Shown in pieces: positions 25,720 to 34,565 of a stretch of DNA of 64,000 nucleotides. The translations under genes and the position numbers were made by a program. Within the stretch, counting starts at the first letter, position 1. Each line of letters starts with the position of its first letter. The notes under the pieces are model-generated. The model had not been told where the DNA came from, did not search any database, and worked only from the letters and a program-made list of their open reading frames with translations. The stretch comes from Pseudomonadota bacterium (GTDB lineage: Bacteria > Pseudomonadota > Alphaproteobacteria > Caulobacterales > Caulobacteraceae), in assembly GCA_023386645.1 (NCBI GenBank), contig JAEWJI010000063.1, positions 67,394-131,393 on the forward strand. Direction: 5' to 3'.

Positions 25720-26274
25720 ATGAGCCTCACGCCCGAGTTCTATGTTCGCGACGCCGCCGTCGTGGCGCGCGACCTGATCGGGGTGGAGCTGACGGTGGAC
25801 GGGGTCGGCGGGCGGATTGTCGAGACCGAGGCCTATGACCCGACCGATCCGGCCTCGCACAGCTTCGGAGGTCCAACGCGGCGCAACGCGGCCATGTTCG
25901 GTCCGCCGGGGCGCGCCTACGTCTACCGCATCTACGGCCTGCACTGGTGTCTGAACGTCGTTTGCGGTCGCGAGCCCGGCAGCGCGGTGCTGATCCGCGC
26001 CCTGGAACCGTTACACGGACTGGAGACGATGCGCCTGCGCCGTCGTTCAGACGATATCCGCGCCCTTTGCTCAGGCCCCGCCAAGCTGTGCGAGGCCTTG
26101 GGCGTCGACAATCGCCTGGACGGTGCTCCGCTCGACGAGCCGCCGTTCGCCCTCGCCGCTCCCTCCGGACTTTCAGAGATCGCACACGGCCGACGCATCG
26201 GCATCTCGAAAGGGCTCGAGACCCCCTGGCGGTTCGGCGAGGCGGGTTCGCGCTTCCTGAGCCGGCGCCTCTGA
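25720..26274 (+). CDS. DNA-3-methyladenine glycosylase (AAG/MPG family)
   Basis: A 184-residue protein with the AAG pattern: DAAVVARDLIGVEL, the catalytic Glu in RIVETEAY, DPASHSFGGPTRRNAAMFGPPGRAYVYRIYGLHWCLNVV, LIRALEP and SGPAKLCEALGV. It excises alkylated purines such as 3-methyladenine as the first step of base excision repair. It starts ten bases after the glucoamylase stop, so it may be read through from the starch operon, although the functions are unrelated. Confidence 0.93.
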   Translation: MSLTPEFYVRDAAVVARDLIGVELTVDGVGGRIVETEAYDPTDPASHSFGGPTRRNAAMFGPPGRAYVYRIYGLHWCLNVVCGREPGSAVLIRALEPLHGLETMRLRRRSDDIRALCSGPAKLCEALGVDNRLDGAPLDEPPFALAAPSGLSEIAHGRRIGISKGLETPWRFGEAGSRFLSRRL

Positions 26275-26296
26275 TCGTAACCGCCGAGGAAGATGC

Positions 26297-26313
26297 TTAA
26301 CCGGGCCTTTACC
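26297..26313 (+). promoter_or_regulatory. Candidate CtrA-binding site before fliF
   Basis: TTAA-CCGGGCC-TTTACC matches the CtrA box TTAA-N7-TTAAC with one mismatch. It lies 49 bases before the fliF start codon. In Caulobacter the fliF operon is a class II flagellar operon switched on by phosphorylated CtrA at such a box overlapping the -35 region. Confidence 0.6.
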
Positions 26314-26361
26314 ATGCGGGCGGCAGTTTCTGCCTAGCGGGGGCCGCGAGGGTCTCCGCCA

Positions 26362-28014
26362 GTGTCAGGGCATATTCGCGTGGGCGGCTTCGGGGCGGCG
26401 TTGCAAAGGTTCGGCATCGGTCGTCTGGCCGCTGTCCTGGGCGTCGCGGCGGGCGTGGCGGCGGTCCTGGTCGCCGTCATGCTGCGGGTCGGTCAGGCGC
26501 CGGACGCCTTGCTGTATTCCAACCTCGATCTTCAGGAAGCCGGCGAGATCACCGCCGCCCTGGATCAGGCCGGGATCAAATACGCGACGCGCGGCGACGG
26601 CTCGACCATCATGGTCAACCGCGACGAGGTCGGCACCGCGCGCCTGATGCTGGGGTCCAAGGGGCTCGTGACCTCCGGGAGCGTCGGCTACGAGATCTTC
26701 GACAACCAGTCGGTGCTCGGCCAGACCGAGTTCCAGCAGAACCTCAACGAGAAGCGTGCGCTCGAGGGTGAGCTGGCGCGCACCATCCTGTCCTATCGCG
26801 GGATCAACTCCGCCCGGGTGCTGATCGCCCTGCCGCGCCGCGAACTGTTCCAGTCCGAGGCCGCCGAGCCGACCGCCGCGGTGGTCGTGGGCGTCGGCGC
26901 TCGCGGGCTGAACGCGGACCAGGTCGGCGCCATCCGCAACGTGGTGGCCTCGTCCGTCCCGGGCCTGAAGCCGGAGAAGGTGACGGTCACTGACACGGCC
27001 AACCGCACCCTGGCCGCCGGTTCCGAAGGCGCGGGCTTCAGCACGGCCTCGGCGGAAGAAGCCAAGTCCACGACCGAGATGCAGCTGCAGGCGCGCATCA
27101 AGGACATCGTTGAGGGCGTGGTCGGCCCCGGCGCCGCCCGGGTGCAGGTAACCGCCGACATCGACCACAGCCGCCAGACCACTCAGGAGCAGCGTTTCGA
27201 CCCGGACGGTCAGGTCGTTCGCTCGACCTCGACCAACGGCGTCCAGTCGCAGGACACCTCTGGCGTCTCGAACGCCGGCGTGACGGCGGGCAACAACATC
27301 CCCGGCGGCGAGGACACGAACCAGACCGCGCTGGGCTCCTCGGAATCCTCCAATACTGAGACCACCAACTACGAGATCTCCAACACCACCACGACCACGG
27401 TCAAGGAGCCCGGAGAGGTCAAGAAGCTAGCCGTCGCCGTGGCCGTCGACGGGACCTATACGCCCGCCGCCAACGGCCAGGGCGAGCCGACCTACACGCC
27501 GGTGTCCGAAGAGGATCGCGCCAATATCGAGGCCCTGGTCAAGGCCGCCATCGGCTTCAACGCCGAGCGGGGCGACGTGGTCGAGGTCAAGGCCATGCGC
27601 TTCAACCGTCCGGCGGCCGAGGCGGGCGGCACGGACGGCGGCTCGCTGCTGACCGCCTTCGACAAGAACGACATCATGCGCGGGGTCGAGCTGCTGGTGT
27701 TGCTCGTCACCGGTCTGCTGCTGATCTTCTTCGTGGTCCGGCCGCTGTTGAAAACGGCGACCGGCGGCGGCTCGGCGAACACCGAGGGCGGTGTGCCGGT
27801 CACTGCGCTTCAGACCAGCCTGGTGGGCGGCGCCGGGGCCATGGCCATGCCGGCGGGGCAGCTGACTGGTCCTTCGGAGATGGACCAGCGGCTCGACATC
27901 GCCCGCATCGAGGGACAGGTGAAGGCCTCCTCGGTCAAGAAGGTCGCGGACTTCGTCGAGAAGCATCCGGAGGAATCCACCGCGATCCTCCGCAGCTGGG
28001 TGCATGAAGGCTGA
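26362..28014 (+). CDS. fliF: Flagellar MS-ring protein FliF
   Basis: A 550-residue inner-membrane protein starting at GTG 26362. First membrane helix at about residues 20-42, then the ring-building domains (ALLYSNLDLQEAGEITAAL, QTEFQQNLNEKRALEGELARTI, INSARVLIALPRRELF), a long variable loop rich in S/T/N, a second membrane helix (LLVLLVTGLLLIFFVVRPLL) and the cytoplasmic tail that binds FliG (KKVADFVEKHPEESTAILRSWV). It forms the base of the flagellar motor. The stop overlaps the fliG ATG (ATGA type). First gene of the flagellar run. Confidence 0.96.
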   Translation: MSGHIRVGGFGAALQRFGIGRLAAVLGVAAGVAAVLVAVMLRVGQAPDALLYSNLDLQEAGEITAALDQAGIKYATRGDGSTIMVNRDEVGTARLMLGSKGLVTSGSVGYEIFDNQSVLGQTEFQQNLNEKRALEGELARTILSYRGINSARVLIALPRRELFQSEAAEPTAAVVVGVGARGLNADQVGAIRNVVASSVPGLKPEKVTVTDTANRTLAAGSEGAGFSTASAEEAKSTTEMQLQARIKDIVEGVVGPGAARVQVTADIDHSRQTTQEQRFDPDGQVVRSTSTNGVQSQDTSGVSNAGVTAGNNIPGGEDTNQTALGSSESSNTETTNYEISNTTTTTVKEPGEVKKLAVAVAVDGTYTPAANGQGEPTYTPVSEEDRANIEALVKAAIGFNAERGDVVEVKAMRFNRPAAEAGGTDGGSLLTAFDKNDIMRGVELLVLLVTGLLLIFFVVRPLLKTATGGGSANTEGGVPVTALQTSLVGGAGAMAMPAGQLTGPSEMDQRLDIARIEGQVKASSVKKVADFVEKHPEESTAILRSWVHEG

Positions 28015-29051
28015 TGGCGGCGCGGCTGGTCACCCGCAAGGCGGCGGTCGACGACGCCAGGAAGCTGACGGGGCCGGAGAAGGCCGCCGTCATCCTGCTG
28101 TCGCTCGGCGCCGACCACACCCAGCTGTGGCAGGGGCTGGACGAGGACGAAATCAAGGAAATCTCCCAGGCCATGGCGTCCCTGGGCACAGTCTCGGCCA
28201 ATGTGGTCGAGGAGCTGATGGTCGAGTTCGTGTCGGGCATGTCCGGTTCAGGCGCGGTCATGGGGTCGTACGAACAGACCCAGAAGCTGCTGGCCGCCTT
28301 CATGCCGCCCGACCGTGTCGAAGGGCTGATGGAGGAGATCCGAGGACCCGCCGGCCGCACCATGTGGGACAAGCTGGGGAACGTGAACGAGGCGGTCCTC
28401 GCCAACTATCTGAAGAACGAATACCCCCAGACCGTCGCGGTGGTCCTGTCCAAGATCAAGCCGGACCACGCCGCGCGGGTGCTGACCGCTCTGCCGGAAG
28501 ACTTCGCGCTCGAATGCGTCCAGCGGATGCTGCGCATGGAGCCAGTGCAGCGCGAGATCCTGGACAAGATCGAGCAGACCCTGCGGACCGAGTTCATGTC
28601 CAACCTGGCGCGCACCTCCAAGCGCGACAGCCACGAGATGATGGCCGACATCTTCAACTCGTTCGACCGCCAGACCGAAGCGCGGTTCATCGGAGCCCTG
28701 GAAGAGCGCAATCGCGAGGCGGCCGAGCGTATCCGCGCCCTGATGTTCGTGTTCGAGGACCTGGCCAAGCTTGACCCAGGCGGCATCCAGACCCTGCTGC
28801 GCGGTGTGGAAAAGGATCAGCTGGCCCTCGCCTTGAAGGGCGCTTCCGAGTCTCTGCGCGAACTGTTCTTCTCCAATATGAGCGAGCGCGCGTCCAAGAT
28901 CATGCGCGAGGACATGGAGAGCATGGGGCCGGTGCGTCTGAAGGACGTCGACACCGCCCAGATGGCCATGGTCCAGGTCGCCAAGGACCTGGCCGCCCGG
29001 GGCGAGATCATGCTGGTGGGCCAGGGCGGCGACGACGAGCTGATCTACTGA
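28014..29051 (+). CDS. fliG: Flagellar motor switch protein FliG
   Basis: A 345-residue protein with all three FliG domains: N-terminal (KLTGPEKAAVILLSLGAD), middle with the EHPQ-like motif altered to EYPQ (YLKNEYPQTVAVVLSKIKPDHAARVLTALPE) and C-terminal torque domain (LFSNMSERASKIMREDMESMGPVRLKDVD). It links the MS ring to the C ring and contacts the stator; the charged C-terminal helix is present. Its start overlaps the fliF stop by one base, indicating translational coupling. Confidence 0.96.
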   Translation: MAARLVTRKAAVDDARKLTGPEKAAVILLSLGADHTQLWQGLDEDEIKEISQAMASLGTVSANVVEELMVEFVSGMSGSGAVMGSYEQTQKLLAAFMPPDRVEGLMEEIRGPAGRTMWDKLGNVNEAVLANYLKNEYPQTVAVVLSKIKPDHAARVLTALPEDFALECVQRMLRMEPVQREILDKIEQTLRTEFMSNLARTSKRDSHEMMADIFNSFDRQTEARFIGALEERNREAAERIRALMFVFEDLAKLDPGGIQTLLRGVEKDQLALALKGASESLRELFFSNMSERASKIMREDMESMGPVRLKDVDTAQMAMVQVAKDLAARGEIMLVGQGGDDELIY

Positions 29052-29052
29052 C

Positions 29053-29715
29053 ATGACCCACGCCGCCGCCCGCTCCAGCCGCCCCTTCGCCTTCGACACC
29101 GAGTTCGATGGCGACGGCGCGGTGGTGTCCGTTTCCAGCTATCGCCCGACCAAGCGGGCCTATCTGCCGGCGGAGGTCGATGCCCTGGTCGCCCAGGCGC
29201 GCGTCGAGGCGCGCGAAGCGGCTCTGGCCGAGGCCGAGAGCCTGGAGCGGATGGCGATGGCGGAGATCGGGCGCGCCATGGCGGTCGCCCTCCCGGGCCT
29301 GGGAGCCGCCGCGCAGGCGCACCGCGAGCAGTCGGCCGCCCTCGCCCTCGCCTGCGCCCGCGCCATCGCCTCGGTGTCGCTGGATCGACTGCCTACCGGT
29401 CCGCTGGCGGCCGCGCTCGAGAGCCTGGCCCAGGAGATCGACGCCACGCCCCGGCTGGTGGTGCGCGCCGGCGGCCTGAGCCCCGCGACCCAGGATCGTA
29501 TCGCAAGCCTGGCCGCCGAGGCCGGATTCACCGGCCAGGTCGCGTTCCGGGACGACCCGTCCGCGCCGCTCGCCGCCTTCCAGCTGGAATGGGCCGACGG
29601 CCGCGCCGAGTTCGATCCGGACGCCGCCGCCGCCCGGGTGGCCGAGACCCTTTCAGCCGCCCTCGCCGCCGAGGCCGGTCATGCCGAAGCTCCCATTGAC
29701 GGAAGGGTGACCTGA
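29053..29715 (+). CDS. fliH: Flagellar export ATPase regulator FliH-like (FlbE)
   Basis: A 220-residue protein in the place of flbE/fliH in the Caulobacter fliF operon. It has a long charged helical middle (EVDALVAQARVEAREAALAEAESLERMAM) and a C-terminal domain like FliH/V-ATPase subunit E (AFQLEWADGRAEFDPDAAAARVAETL). FliH binds the FliI ATPase and brings it to the export gate. Sequence identity in this family is low, so the call rests largely on gene order and layout. It starts one base after the fliG stop and its TGA overlaps the fliN ATG. Confidence 0.85.
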   Translation: MTHAAARSSRPFAFDTEFDGDGAVVSVSSYRPTKRAYLPAEVDALVAQARVEAREAALAEAESLERMAMAEIGRAMAVALPGLGAAAQAHREQSAALALACARAIASVSLDRLPTGPLAAALESLAQEIDATPRLVVRAGGLSPATQDRIASLAAEAGFTGQVAFRDDPSAPLAAFQLEWADGRAEFDPDAAAARVAETLSAALAAEAGHAEAPIDGRVT

Positions 29716-30047
29716 TGGCCGCCGACGATCTCGCACTCCAGGAATTTCCCGACAGCACCGCGCTCGCCACCGTGGACGACGCCGGAGAGAAGTCCGCCGC
29801 CGACCTGGCCCCGGTCTTCGACGTCCCGGTCAACATCTCGGCCGTGCTCGGCAAGGCGCACATGAGCGTGGCCCAGCTGCTGAAACTTAATCGCGGCTCG
29901 GTGCTGGAGCTCGACCGCAAGGTCGGCGAGGCCATCGACATCTTCGTCAACAACCGTCTGGTCGCCCGCGGGGAGGTCGTCGTGGTCGAGGACCGCCTGG
30001 GCGTGACCATGACCGAAATCATCAAGACCGAGGACTCGAACGCCTGA
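29715..30047 (+). CDS. fliN: Flagellar motor switch protein FliN
   Basis: A 110-residue protein consisting of an acidic N-terminal tail and the SpoA/C-ring domain: DVPVNISAVLGKAHMSVAQLLKL, GSVLELDRKVGEAIDIFVNNRLVARGEVVVVEDRLGVTMTEII. It forms most of the C ring of the flagellar switch and docks the export apparatus. The start overlaps the fliH stop by one base. A 43-base gap with a GGAG ribosome site separates it from flbD. Confidence 0.95.
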   Translation: MAADDLALQEFPDSTALATVDDAGEKSAADLAPVFDVPVNISAVLGKAHMSVAQLLKLNRGSVLELDRKVGEAIDIFVNNRLVARGEVVVVEDRLGVTMTEIIKTEDSNA

Positions 30048-30090
30048 TCGGCGGTCGTCTTCGAGAGAGCAGGATTAGAGGAGAAGACCC

Positions 30091-31476
30091 ATGCGGCTTC
30101 TGGTGGTCGGACGGCTCAGCGGACAGCTGGCCCAGGCGGTGAAGATGGCCATGGCGCACGGCGCCAAGGTCCAGCACGTCGAACGCGGAGACCAGGCGAC
30201 GGAGCAACTCCGACGCGGGCAGGGGGCGGACCTCCTGATGGTCGACTACCGCGTCGACATCGCCGCCCTGATCGCGGCCAACGAGGCCGAGCGCATCCAT
30301 GTGCCGGTGGTCGCCTGCGGGGTGGACGCCGACGCCCGCGACGCCGCCAACGCCATCCGGGCCGGGGCCAAGGAATTCATCCCCCTGCCGCCCGAGGCCG
30401 ACCTGATCGCCGCGGTCCTGGCCGCCGTGGCCGACGACGAACGTCCGATGATCTCCGCCGACCCCGCCATGAAGGCGGTGATCGCCCTGGCCGACCAGGT
30501 CGCGCGCTCGGAGGCCTCGATCCTGATCACCGGCGAAAGCGGGGTCGGCAAGGAGGTGATGGCCCGTCACCTGCACCAGAACTCCCGCCGCGCGGATCGG
30601 CCGTTCATCAGCGTCAACTGCGCCGCCATTCCGGACAACCTGCTGGAATCCGAACTGTTCGGGCACGAGAAGGGGGCCTTCACGGGCGCGGTCGCCCGCC
30701 GCATCGGCAAGTTCGAGGAGGCCGACGGCGGCACCCTGCTGCTGGACGAAATCTCCGAGATGGACGTCCGGCTCCAGGCCAAGCTGCTGCGGGCCATCCA
30801 GGAGCGGGTCATCGACCGCGTGGGCGGGACCAAGCCGGTCAAGATCGATATCCGCATCATCGCCACCTCGAACCGCGACCTCGCCAAGTCGGTGGCCGAA
30901 GGGACCTTCCGCGAGGACTTGCTGTACCGCCTGAACGTCGTGAACCTGCGCCTGCCGGCGCTGCGCGAACGTCCGGGCGACATCTCCGCCCTCGCCGACC
31001 ATTTCGTGAAGAAGTACGCCGCCGCCAACGGCGTGCCCGTTCGCCCGATCTCGGCCGAGGCGCGCCGGGCGCTCGTTTCGCACCGTTGGAACGGCAACGT
31101 GCGCGAACTGGAGAACGCCATGCACCGTGCGGTTCTCCTGGCCGTCGGTCCGGAGATCGACGTCGACGCCATCCGCCTGCCGGACGGCCAGCCATTGAGC
31201 GCCACCGTATCGACCCCCGACGCGGGCTACGCGGGCCGCGCCGCCCAGGCCGCCGACGCCGTGTCGCGCAGCTTCGTCGGCCAGACGGTCGCGGAGATGG
31301 AGAAGACTCTGATCCTCGACACCCTGACCCACTGCCTGGGCAACCGGACGCACGCGGCCAACATTCTGGGCATCTCGATCCGGACGCTGCGCAACAAGCT
31401 GAACGAATACGCCGACGAAGGCGTCGCCGTCCCCGCGCCCCAGTCCGGCGTCGCGACCGCGAGCTACGCGGCGTGA
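30091..31476 (+). CDS. flbD: Sigma-54 flagellar regulator FlbD
   Basis: A 461-residue sigma-54 activator. The receiver-like N-terminus keeps a central Asp (D52, LLMVDYRVD), but the usual acidic pair after the first strand is replaced (LLVVGRLSG). The AAA+ domain has Walker A GESGVGKE (148-155) and the sigma-54-contacting GAFTGA (195-200); the C-terminal Fis-type helix-turn-helix is GNRTHAANILGISIRTLRNKLNEY. In Caulobacter FlbD activates late class III/IV flagellar genes, represses fliF and is controlled by FliX. The stop overlaps a GTG of the beta-lactamase frame. Confidence 0.95.
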   Translation: MRLLVVGRLSGQLAQAVKMAMAHGAKVQHVERGDQATEQLRRGQGADLLMVDYRVDIAALIAANEAERIHVPVVACGVDADARDAANAIRAGAKEFIPLPPEADLIAAVLAAVADDERPMISADPAMKAVIALADQVARSEASILITGESGVGKEVMARHLHQNSRRADRPFISVNCAAIPDNLLESELFGHEKGAFTGAVARRIGKFEEADGGTLLLDEISEMDVRLQAKLLRAIQERVIDRVGGTKPVKIDIRIIATSNRDLAKSVAEGTFREDLLYRLNVVNLRLPALRERPGDISALADHFVKKYAAANGVPVRPISAEARRALVSHRWNGNVRELENAMHRAVLLAVGPEIDVDAIRLPDGQPLSATVSTPDAGYAGRAAQAADAVSRSFVGQTVAEMEKTLILDTLTHCLGNRTHAANILGISIRTLRNKLNEYADEGVAVPAPQSGVATASYAA

Positions 31477-32462
31477 GCGACGAGCCGGATCAGTCCTGCC
31501 ACGCGAAGCGGGGGAGCGGGACCGCGACGCGGTGGTGGGGGCGACCCCACGCATCGGCGCTCCTATCCACCCCCTTTGACCGCCGCGCCCTGATGACCAG
31601 CCTTGGCGCGGTGGGCCTCATGGCGTGCACGCGTCAGGACGCCAGCCCTCCGCCGCCGGTCCGCCTGAACATCCCAGAGGCCTTCGACCTCTCCGCCCTC
31701 GAAGCCGCCCACGGCGGGCGTATCGGCTTCGCCGCGCGGGACACCGCTTCCGGGCTCACCCTGGTCCATCGCGGCGACGAGCGCTTCGTCTATTGCTCGA
31801 CCTTCAAGATGTACCTGGCCGCCGCCACCCTGATGCGCATCCAGGCGGGGGAGGAGCGGCTGGAGCGGATGATACCGATCACCGCCGCCGACATGGTCAA
31901 CCACGCCCCGGTTACGGAGCCGGCCATCGGCGGCGCCCTCAGCGTCGAGCGGCTGATGCAGGCGGTGGTGGAAGTCAGCGACAACCCGGCCGCCAACCTG
32001 CTGCTCAAGGCCATGGGCGGTCTGGAGCCGATGCGGGCCTTCTATCGCTCACTCGGAGACGCCACGACCCGCGTCGACCGGTTCGAGCCCGAGATGAACC
32101 GGCTGGATGGCGACAAGGACACCATTCTGCCGCTGCAGTCGCTGGAGAACATGCAGCGTCTGTTCCTCGATCCAGCCACGCCCCTGTCGGCGGCGTCGAA
32201 GGAGCAGTTGCTCGGCTGGATGTTCGCCTCACCCACCGGGGCCTCGCGGATCAAGGCAGGCGTCCCGGCGGGTTGGCGCGTCGCCCATAAGACCGGCACC
32301 GGCGGCTACGGCCCGACCAACGACATCGGGGTGATCTACACACCCGCGGGCGCGCCGATCCTGCTCGCCGTCTACTATCACGCGCCGGCTGATCGTCCGC
32401 AGAACGAGACCGTCATCGCCGAGGTCACGCGCCTCGCCCTGGCCGAGCTGCGGCCCGCATGA
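31473..32462 (+). CDS. Class A beta-lactamase, inside the flagellar run
   Basis: A serine beta-lactamase with all class A motifs: S109-T-F-K112, S169-D-N171, E205-P-E-M-N209 and K273-T-G275 (numbers from GTG 31473). A lipoprotein-type signal RRALMTSLGAVGLMAC is seen, so it acts in the periplasm. Start is uncertain: GTG 31473 overlaps the flbD stop, but the first 35 or so residues are low-complexity and look like translated intergenic repeat; ATG 31593 is the alternative. Its TGA overlaps the flhA ATG (ATGA). It would hydrolyse penicillins/cephalosporins. No mobile-element remnants are seen. Confidence 0.9.
   Translation: MSDEPDQSCHAKRGSGTATRWWGRPHASALLSTPFDRRALMTSLGAVGLMACTRQDASPPPPVRLNIPEAFDLSALEAAHGGRIGFAARDTASGLTLVHRGDERFVYCSTFKMYLAAATLMRIQAGEERLERMIPITAADMVNHAPVTEPAIGGALSVERLMQAVVEVSDNPAANLLLKAMGGLEPMRAFYRSLGDATTRVDRFEPEMNRLDGDKDTILPLQSLENMQRLFLDPATPLSAASKEQLLGWMFASPTGASRIKAGVPAGWRVAHKTGTGGYGPTNDIGVIYTPAGAPILLAVYYHAPADRPQNETVIAEVTRLALAELRPA
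31500..31560 (+). repeat. Possible degenerate interspersed repeat at the beta-lactamase start
   Basis: The GC-rich stretch with GCGGGGGAGCGGGACC and CGCGGTGGTGGGGGCG resembles the short repeats spread between genes in Caulobacterales. If so, the coding region of the beta-lactamase begins after it. Recognised by eye only. Confidence 0.3.
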
Positions 32463-34561
32463 CCGACGCGGTGTTGATGAAGGACGGCATGGCCCGCCCC
32501 ACCGGGCGCGACATGCTCGGTTGGGTGGCGCGCGGCGAGGTCGCCATGGCCATCGGCGTGATCGGCGTCATTCTGCTGCTGATCCTTCCGATCCCGACCT
32601 TCCTGCTGGACGTGCTGCTGGCGCTTTCGCTGGTCTCGAGCGTGCTGATCCTGATGACCGCGGTCATGATGAAGAAGCCGCTGGACTTCGCCATCTTCCC
32701 GACGGTCCTGCTGGTCTCGACCCTGTTCCGCCTGGGCCTGAACCTGGCCTCGACCCGGCTGGTGCTCAGCCACGGCCATGAGGGCGAGGCGGCGGCGGGT
32801 CAGGTGATCCAGTCGTTCGGGGCCCTGATGATGGGCGGCAGCTTCATCATCGGCATCATCATCTTCGCCATCATCCTGGTGGTGAACTTCGTGGTCATCA
32901 CCAAGGGCTCGACCCGGATCGCCGAGGTCAGCGCGCGGTTCACCCTCGACTCCATGCCCGGCAAGCAGATGGCGATCGACGCGGACCTGTCCAGCGGCCT
33001 GATCGACGAGGACACGGCCAAGCGCCGGCGCAAGGAGCTGGAGCAGGAATCCACCTTCTTCGGAGCCATGGACGGCGCATCCAAATTCGTGCGCGGTGAC
33101 GCGGTCGCGGGCCTCATCATCGTCTTCATCAATGCGATCGGCGGCATACTGCTCGGTACGATCCAGCACGGCATGCCGCTGTCGGAGGCGGCCAACGCCT
33201 ACGTCTCCCTGACGGTGGGCGACGGCTTGGTCACCCAGGTGCCGGCCATCATCATTTCGATCGCCGCAGGCTTCCTGGTGTCGAAGGCCGGGGTCGAGGG
33301 CTCTGCCGACAAGGCCCTGGTCAGCCAGCTCGCCACCAATCCGGTCAGCCTGGGGGTCGTCTCGGGCGCCGCCGGCCTGATTGGCCTGATCCCCGGCATG
33401 CCGATGATCCCGTTCGCGGCCCTGGCCCTCGGCGCGGGTTTCATGGCCTGGCGACTGGGGCGCAATCGCCTGAAGCCGGAGGTCGTGGCTCCACCAACGG
33501 CCGCCGACAAGGCCAAGGAGGACGTCGAGGAGCCGATCGGCACAGCGCTCGCCATCGATGAGGTGAAGATCGAGCTGGGTTACTCTCTGCTGGCGCTCAT
33601 TAACGACCTGGAGGGCCGCCGCCTCACCGATCAGGTCCGCGCCCTGCGCCGCGCCCTGGCCCAGGAGTACGGGTTCGTGATGCCGAGCGTGCGCATCCTC
33701 GACAACATGCGCCTGCCGACCCAGGGGTACGCCATCCGCATCAAGGAGATGGAGGCCGGCTCCGGCGAGGTGCGTCTGGGCTCGCTGATGGCGATGGACC
33801 CGATGGGGCGTCAGGTCGAGCTGCCAGGCGAGCACACCAAGGAGCCCGCCTTCGGCCTGCCCGCCACCTGGATCGACGAATCCTTGCGCGAGGAAGCGAC
33901 CTTCCGCGGCTACACCATCGTCGATCCCTCGACGGTGCTGACCACCCACCTGACCGAGATCCTCAAGGAGAACATGGCCGACCTGCTCTCCTACGCCGAG
34001 GTCCAGAAGCTGCTGGCCGAGCTGAAGGGCGAGGAGAAGAAGCTGGTCGAGGAACTGATCCCTTCGGTGGTGACGGTCACCACCCTGCAGCGCGTGCTTC
34101 AGGCCCTGCTGAAGGAGAAGGTTTCGATCCGCGACCTGGCCGCCATCCTGGAGGGCTTGGCCGAGGCGGCCCCGCACACGTCTTCGGTCACCACCCTGGT
34201 CGAGCACGTGCGCGGCCGGCTGGCGCGCCAGCTGTGCTGGCAGCACAAGGGTGATGACGGGGCCTTGCCGATCGTCACCCTCTCGCCGGACTGGGAGCAG
34301 GCTTTCGCCGAGGCCCTGATTGGTCAGGGCGAGGACAAGCAACTGGCCATGGCGCCGTCACGGCTTCAGGACTTCATCCGCGCCGTTCGCGACACCTTCG
34401 AACGCGCCGCCATGGCCGGCGAGAGCGCCGTCCTGCTGACGGGACCGCAGATCCGCCCCTACGTGCGCTCGATCATCGAACGCTTCCGCGGTCAGACCGT
34501 GGTGATGAGCCAGAACGAGGTCCACCCCAAGGCGCGGCTACGCACTGTGGGGATGGTTTAA
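32459..34561 (+). CDS. flhA: Flagellar export gate protein FlhA
   Basis: A 700-residue protein of the FlhA/LcrD/InvA family. Eight or so N-terminal helices (IGVIGVILLLILPIPTFLLD), the conserved FHIPEP-region counterpart (LFRLGLNLASTRLVL, FTLDSMPGKQMAIDADL) and a large cytoplasmic domain ending in IERFRGQTVVMSQNEV. It forms the nonameric export gate of the flagellar type III system and binds substrate-chaperone complexes. ATG 32459 overlaps the stop of the beta-lactamase gene by four bases, so translation is probably coupled to it. Confidence 0.96.
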   Translation: MTDAVLMKDGMARPTGRDMLGWVARGEVAMAIGVIGVILLLILPIPTFLLDVLLALSLVSSVLILMTAVMMKKPLDFAIFPTVLLVSTLFRLGLNLASTRLVLSHGHEGEAAAGQVIQSFGALMMGGSFIIGIIIFAIILVVNFVVITKGSTRIAEVSARFTLDSMPGKQMAIDADLSSGLIDEDTAKRRRKELEQESTFFGAMDGASKFVRGDAVAGLIIVFINAIGGILLGTIQHGMPLSEAANAYVSLTVGDGLVTQVPAIIISIAAGFLVSKAGVEGSADKALVSQLATNPVSLGVVSGAAGLIGLIPGMPMIPFAALALGAGFMAWRLGRNRLKPEVVAPPTAADKAKEDVEEPIGTALAIDEVKIELGYSLLALINDLEGRRLTDQVRALRRALAQEYGFVMPSVRILDNMRLPTQGYAIRIKEMEAGSGEVRLGSLMAMDPMGRQVELPGEHTKEPAFGLPATWIDESLREEATFRGYTIVDPSTVLTTHLTEILKENMADLLSYAEVQKLLAELKGEEKKLVEELIPSVVTVTTLQRVLQALLKEKVSIRDLAAILEGLAEAAPHTSSVTTLVEHVRGRLARQLCWQHKGDDGALPIVTLSPDWEQAFAEALIGQGEDKQLAMAPSRLQDFIRAVRDTFERAAMAGESAVLLTGPQIRPYVRSIIERFRGQTVVMSQNEVHPKARLRTVGMV

Positions 34562-34565
34562 GCGG

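Noticed and set aside
31473..32462. Recent mobile-element capture of the beta-lactamase gene
   Set aside because: No transposase, integrase, attC-like site or flanking direct repeats were seen, and GC and codon use look like the neighbours. An old insertion remains possible.
32378..34342. A long minus-strand frame opposite flhA
   Set aside because: flhA is unmistakable on the plus strand; the antisense protein is His/Asp/Gln-rich shadow sequence.
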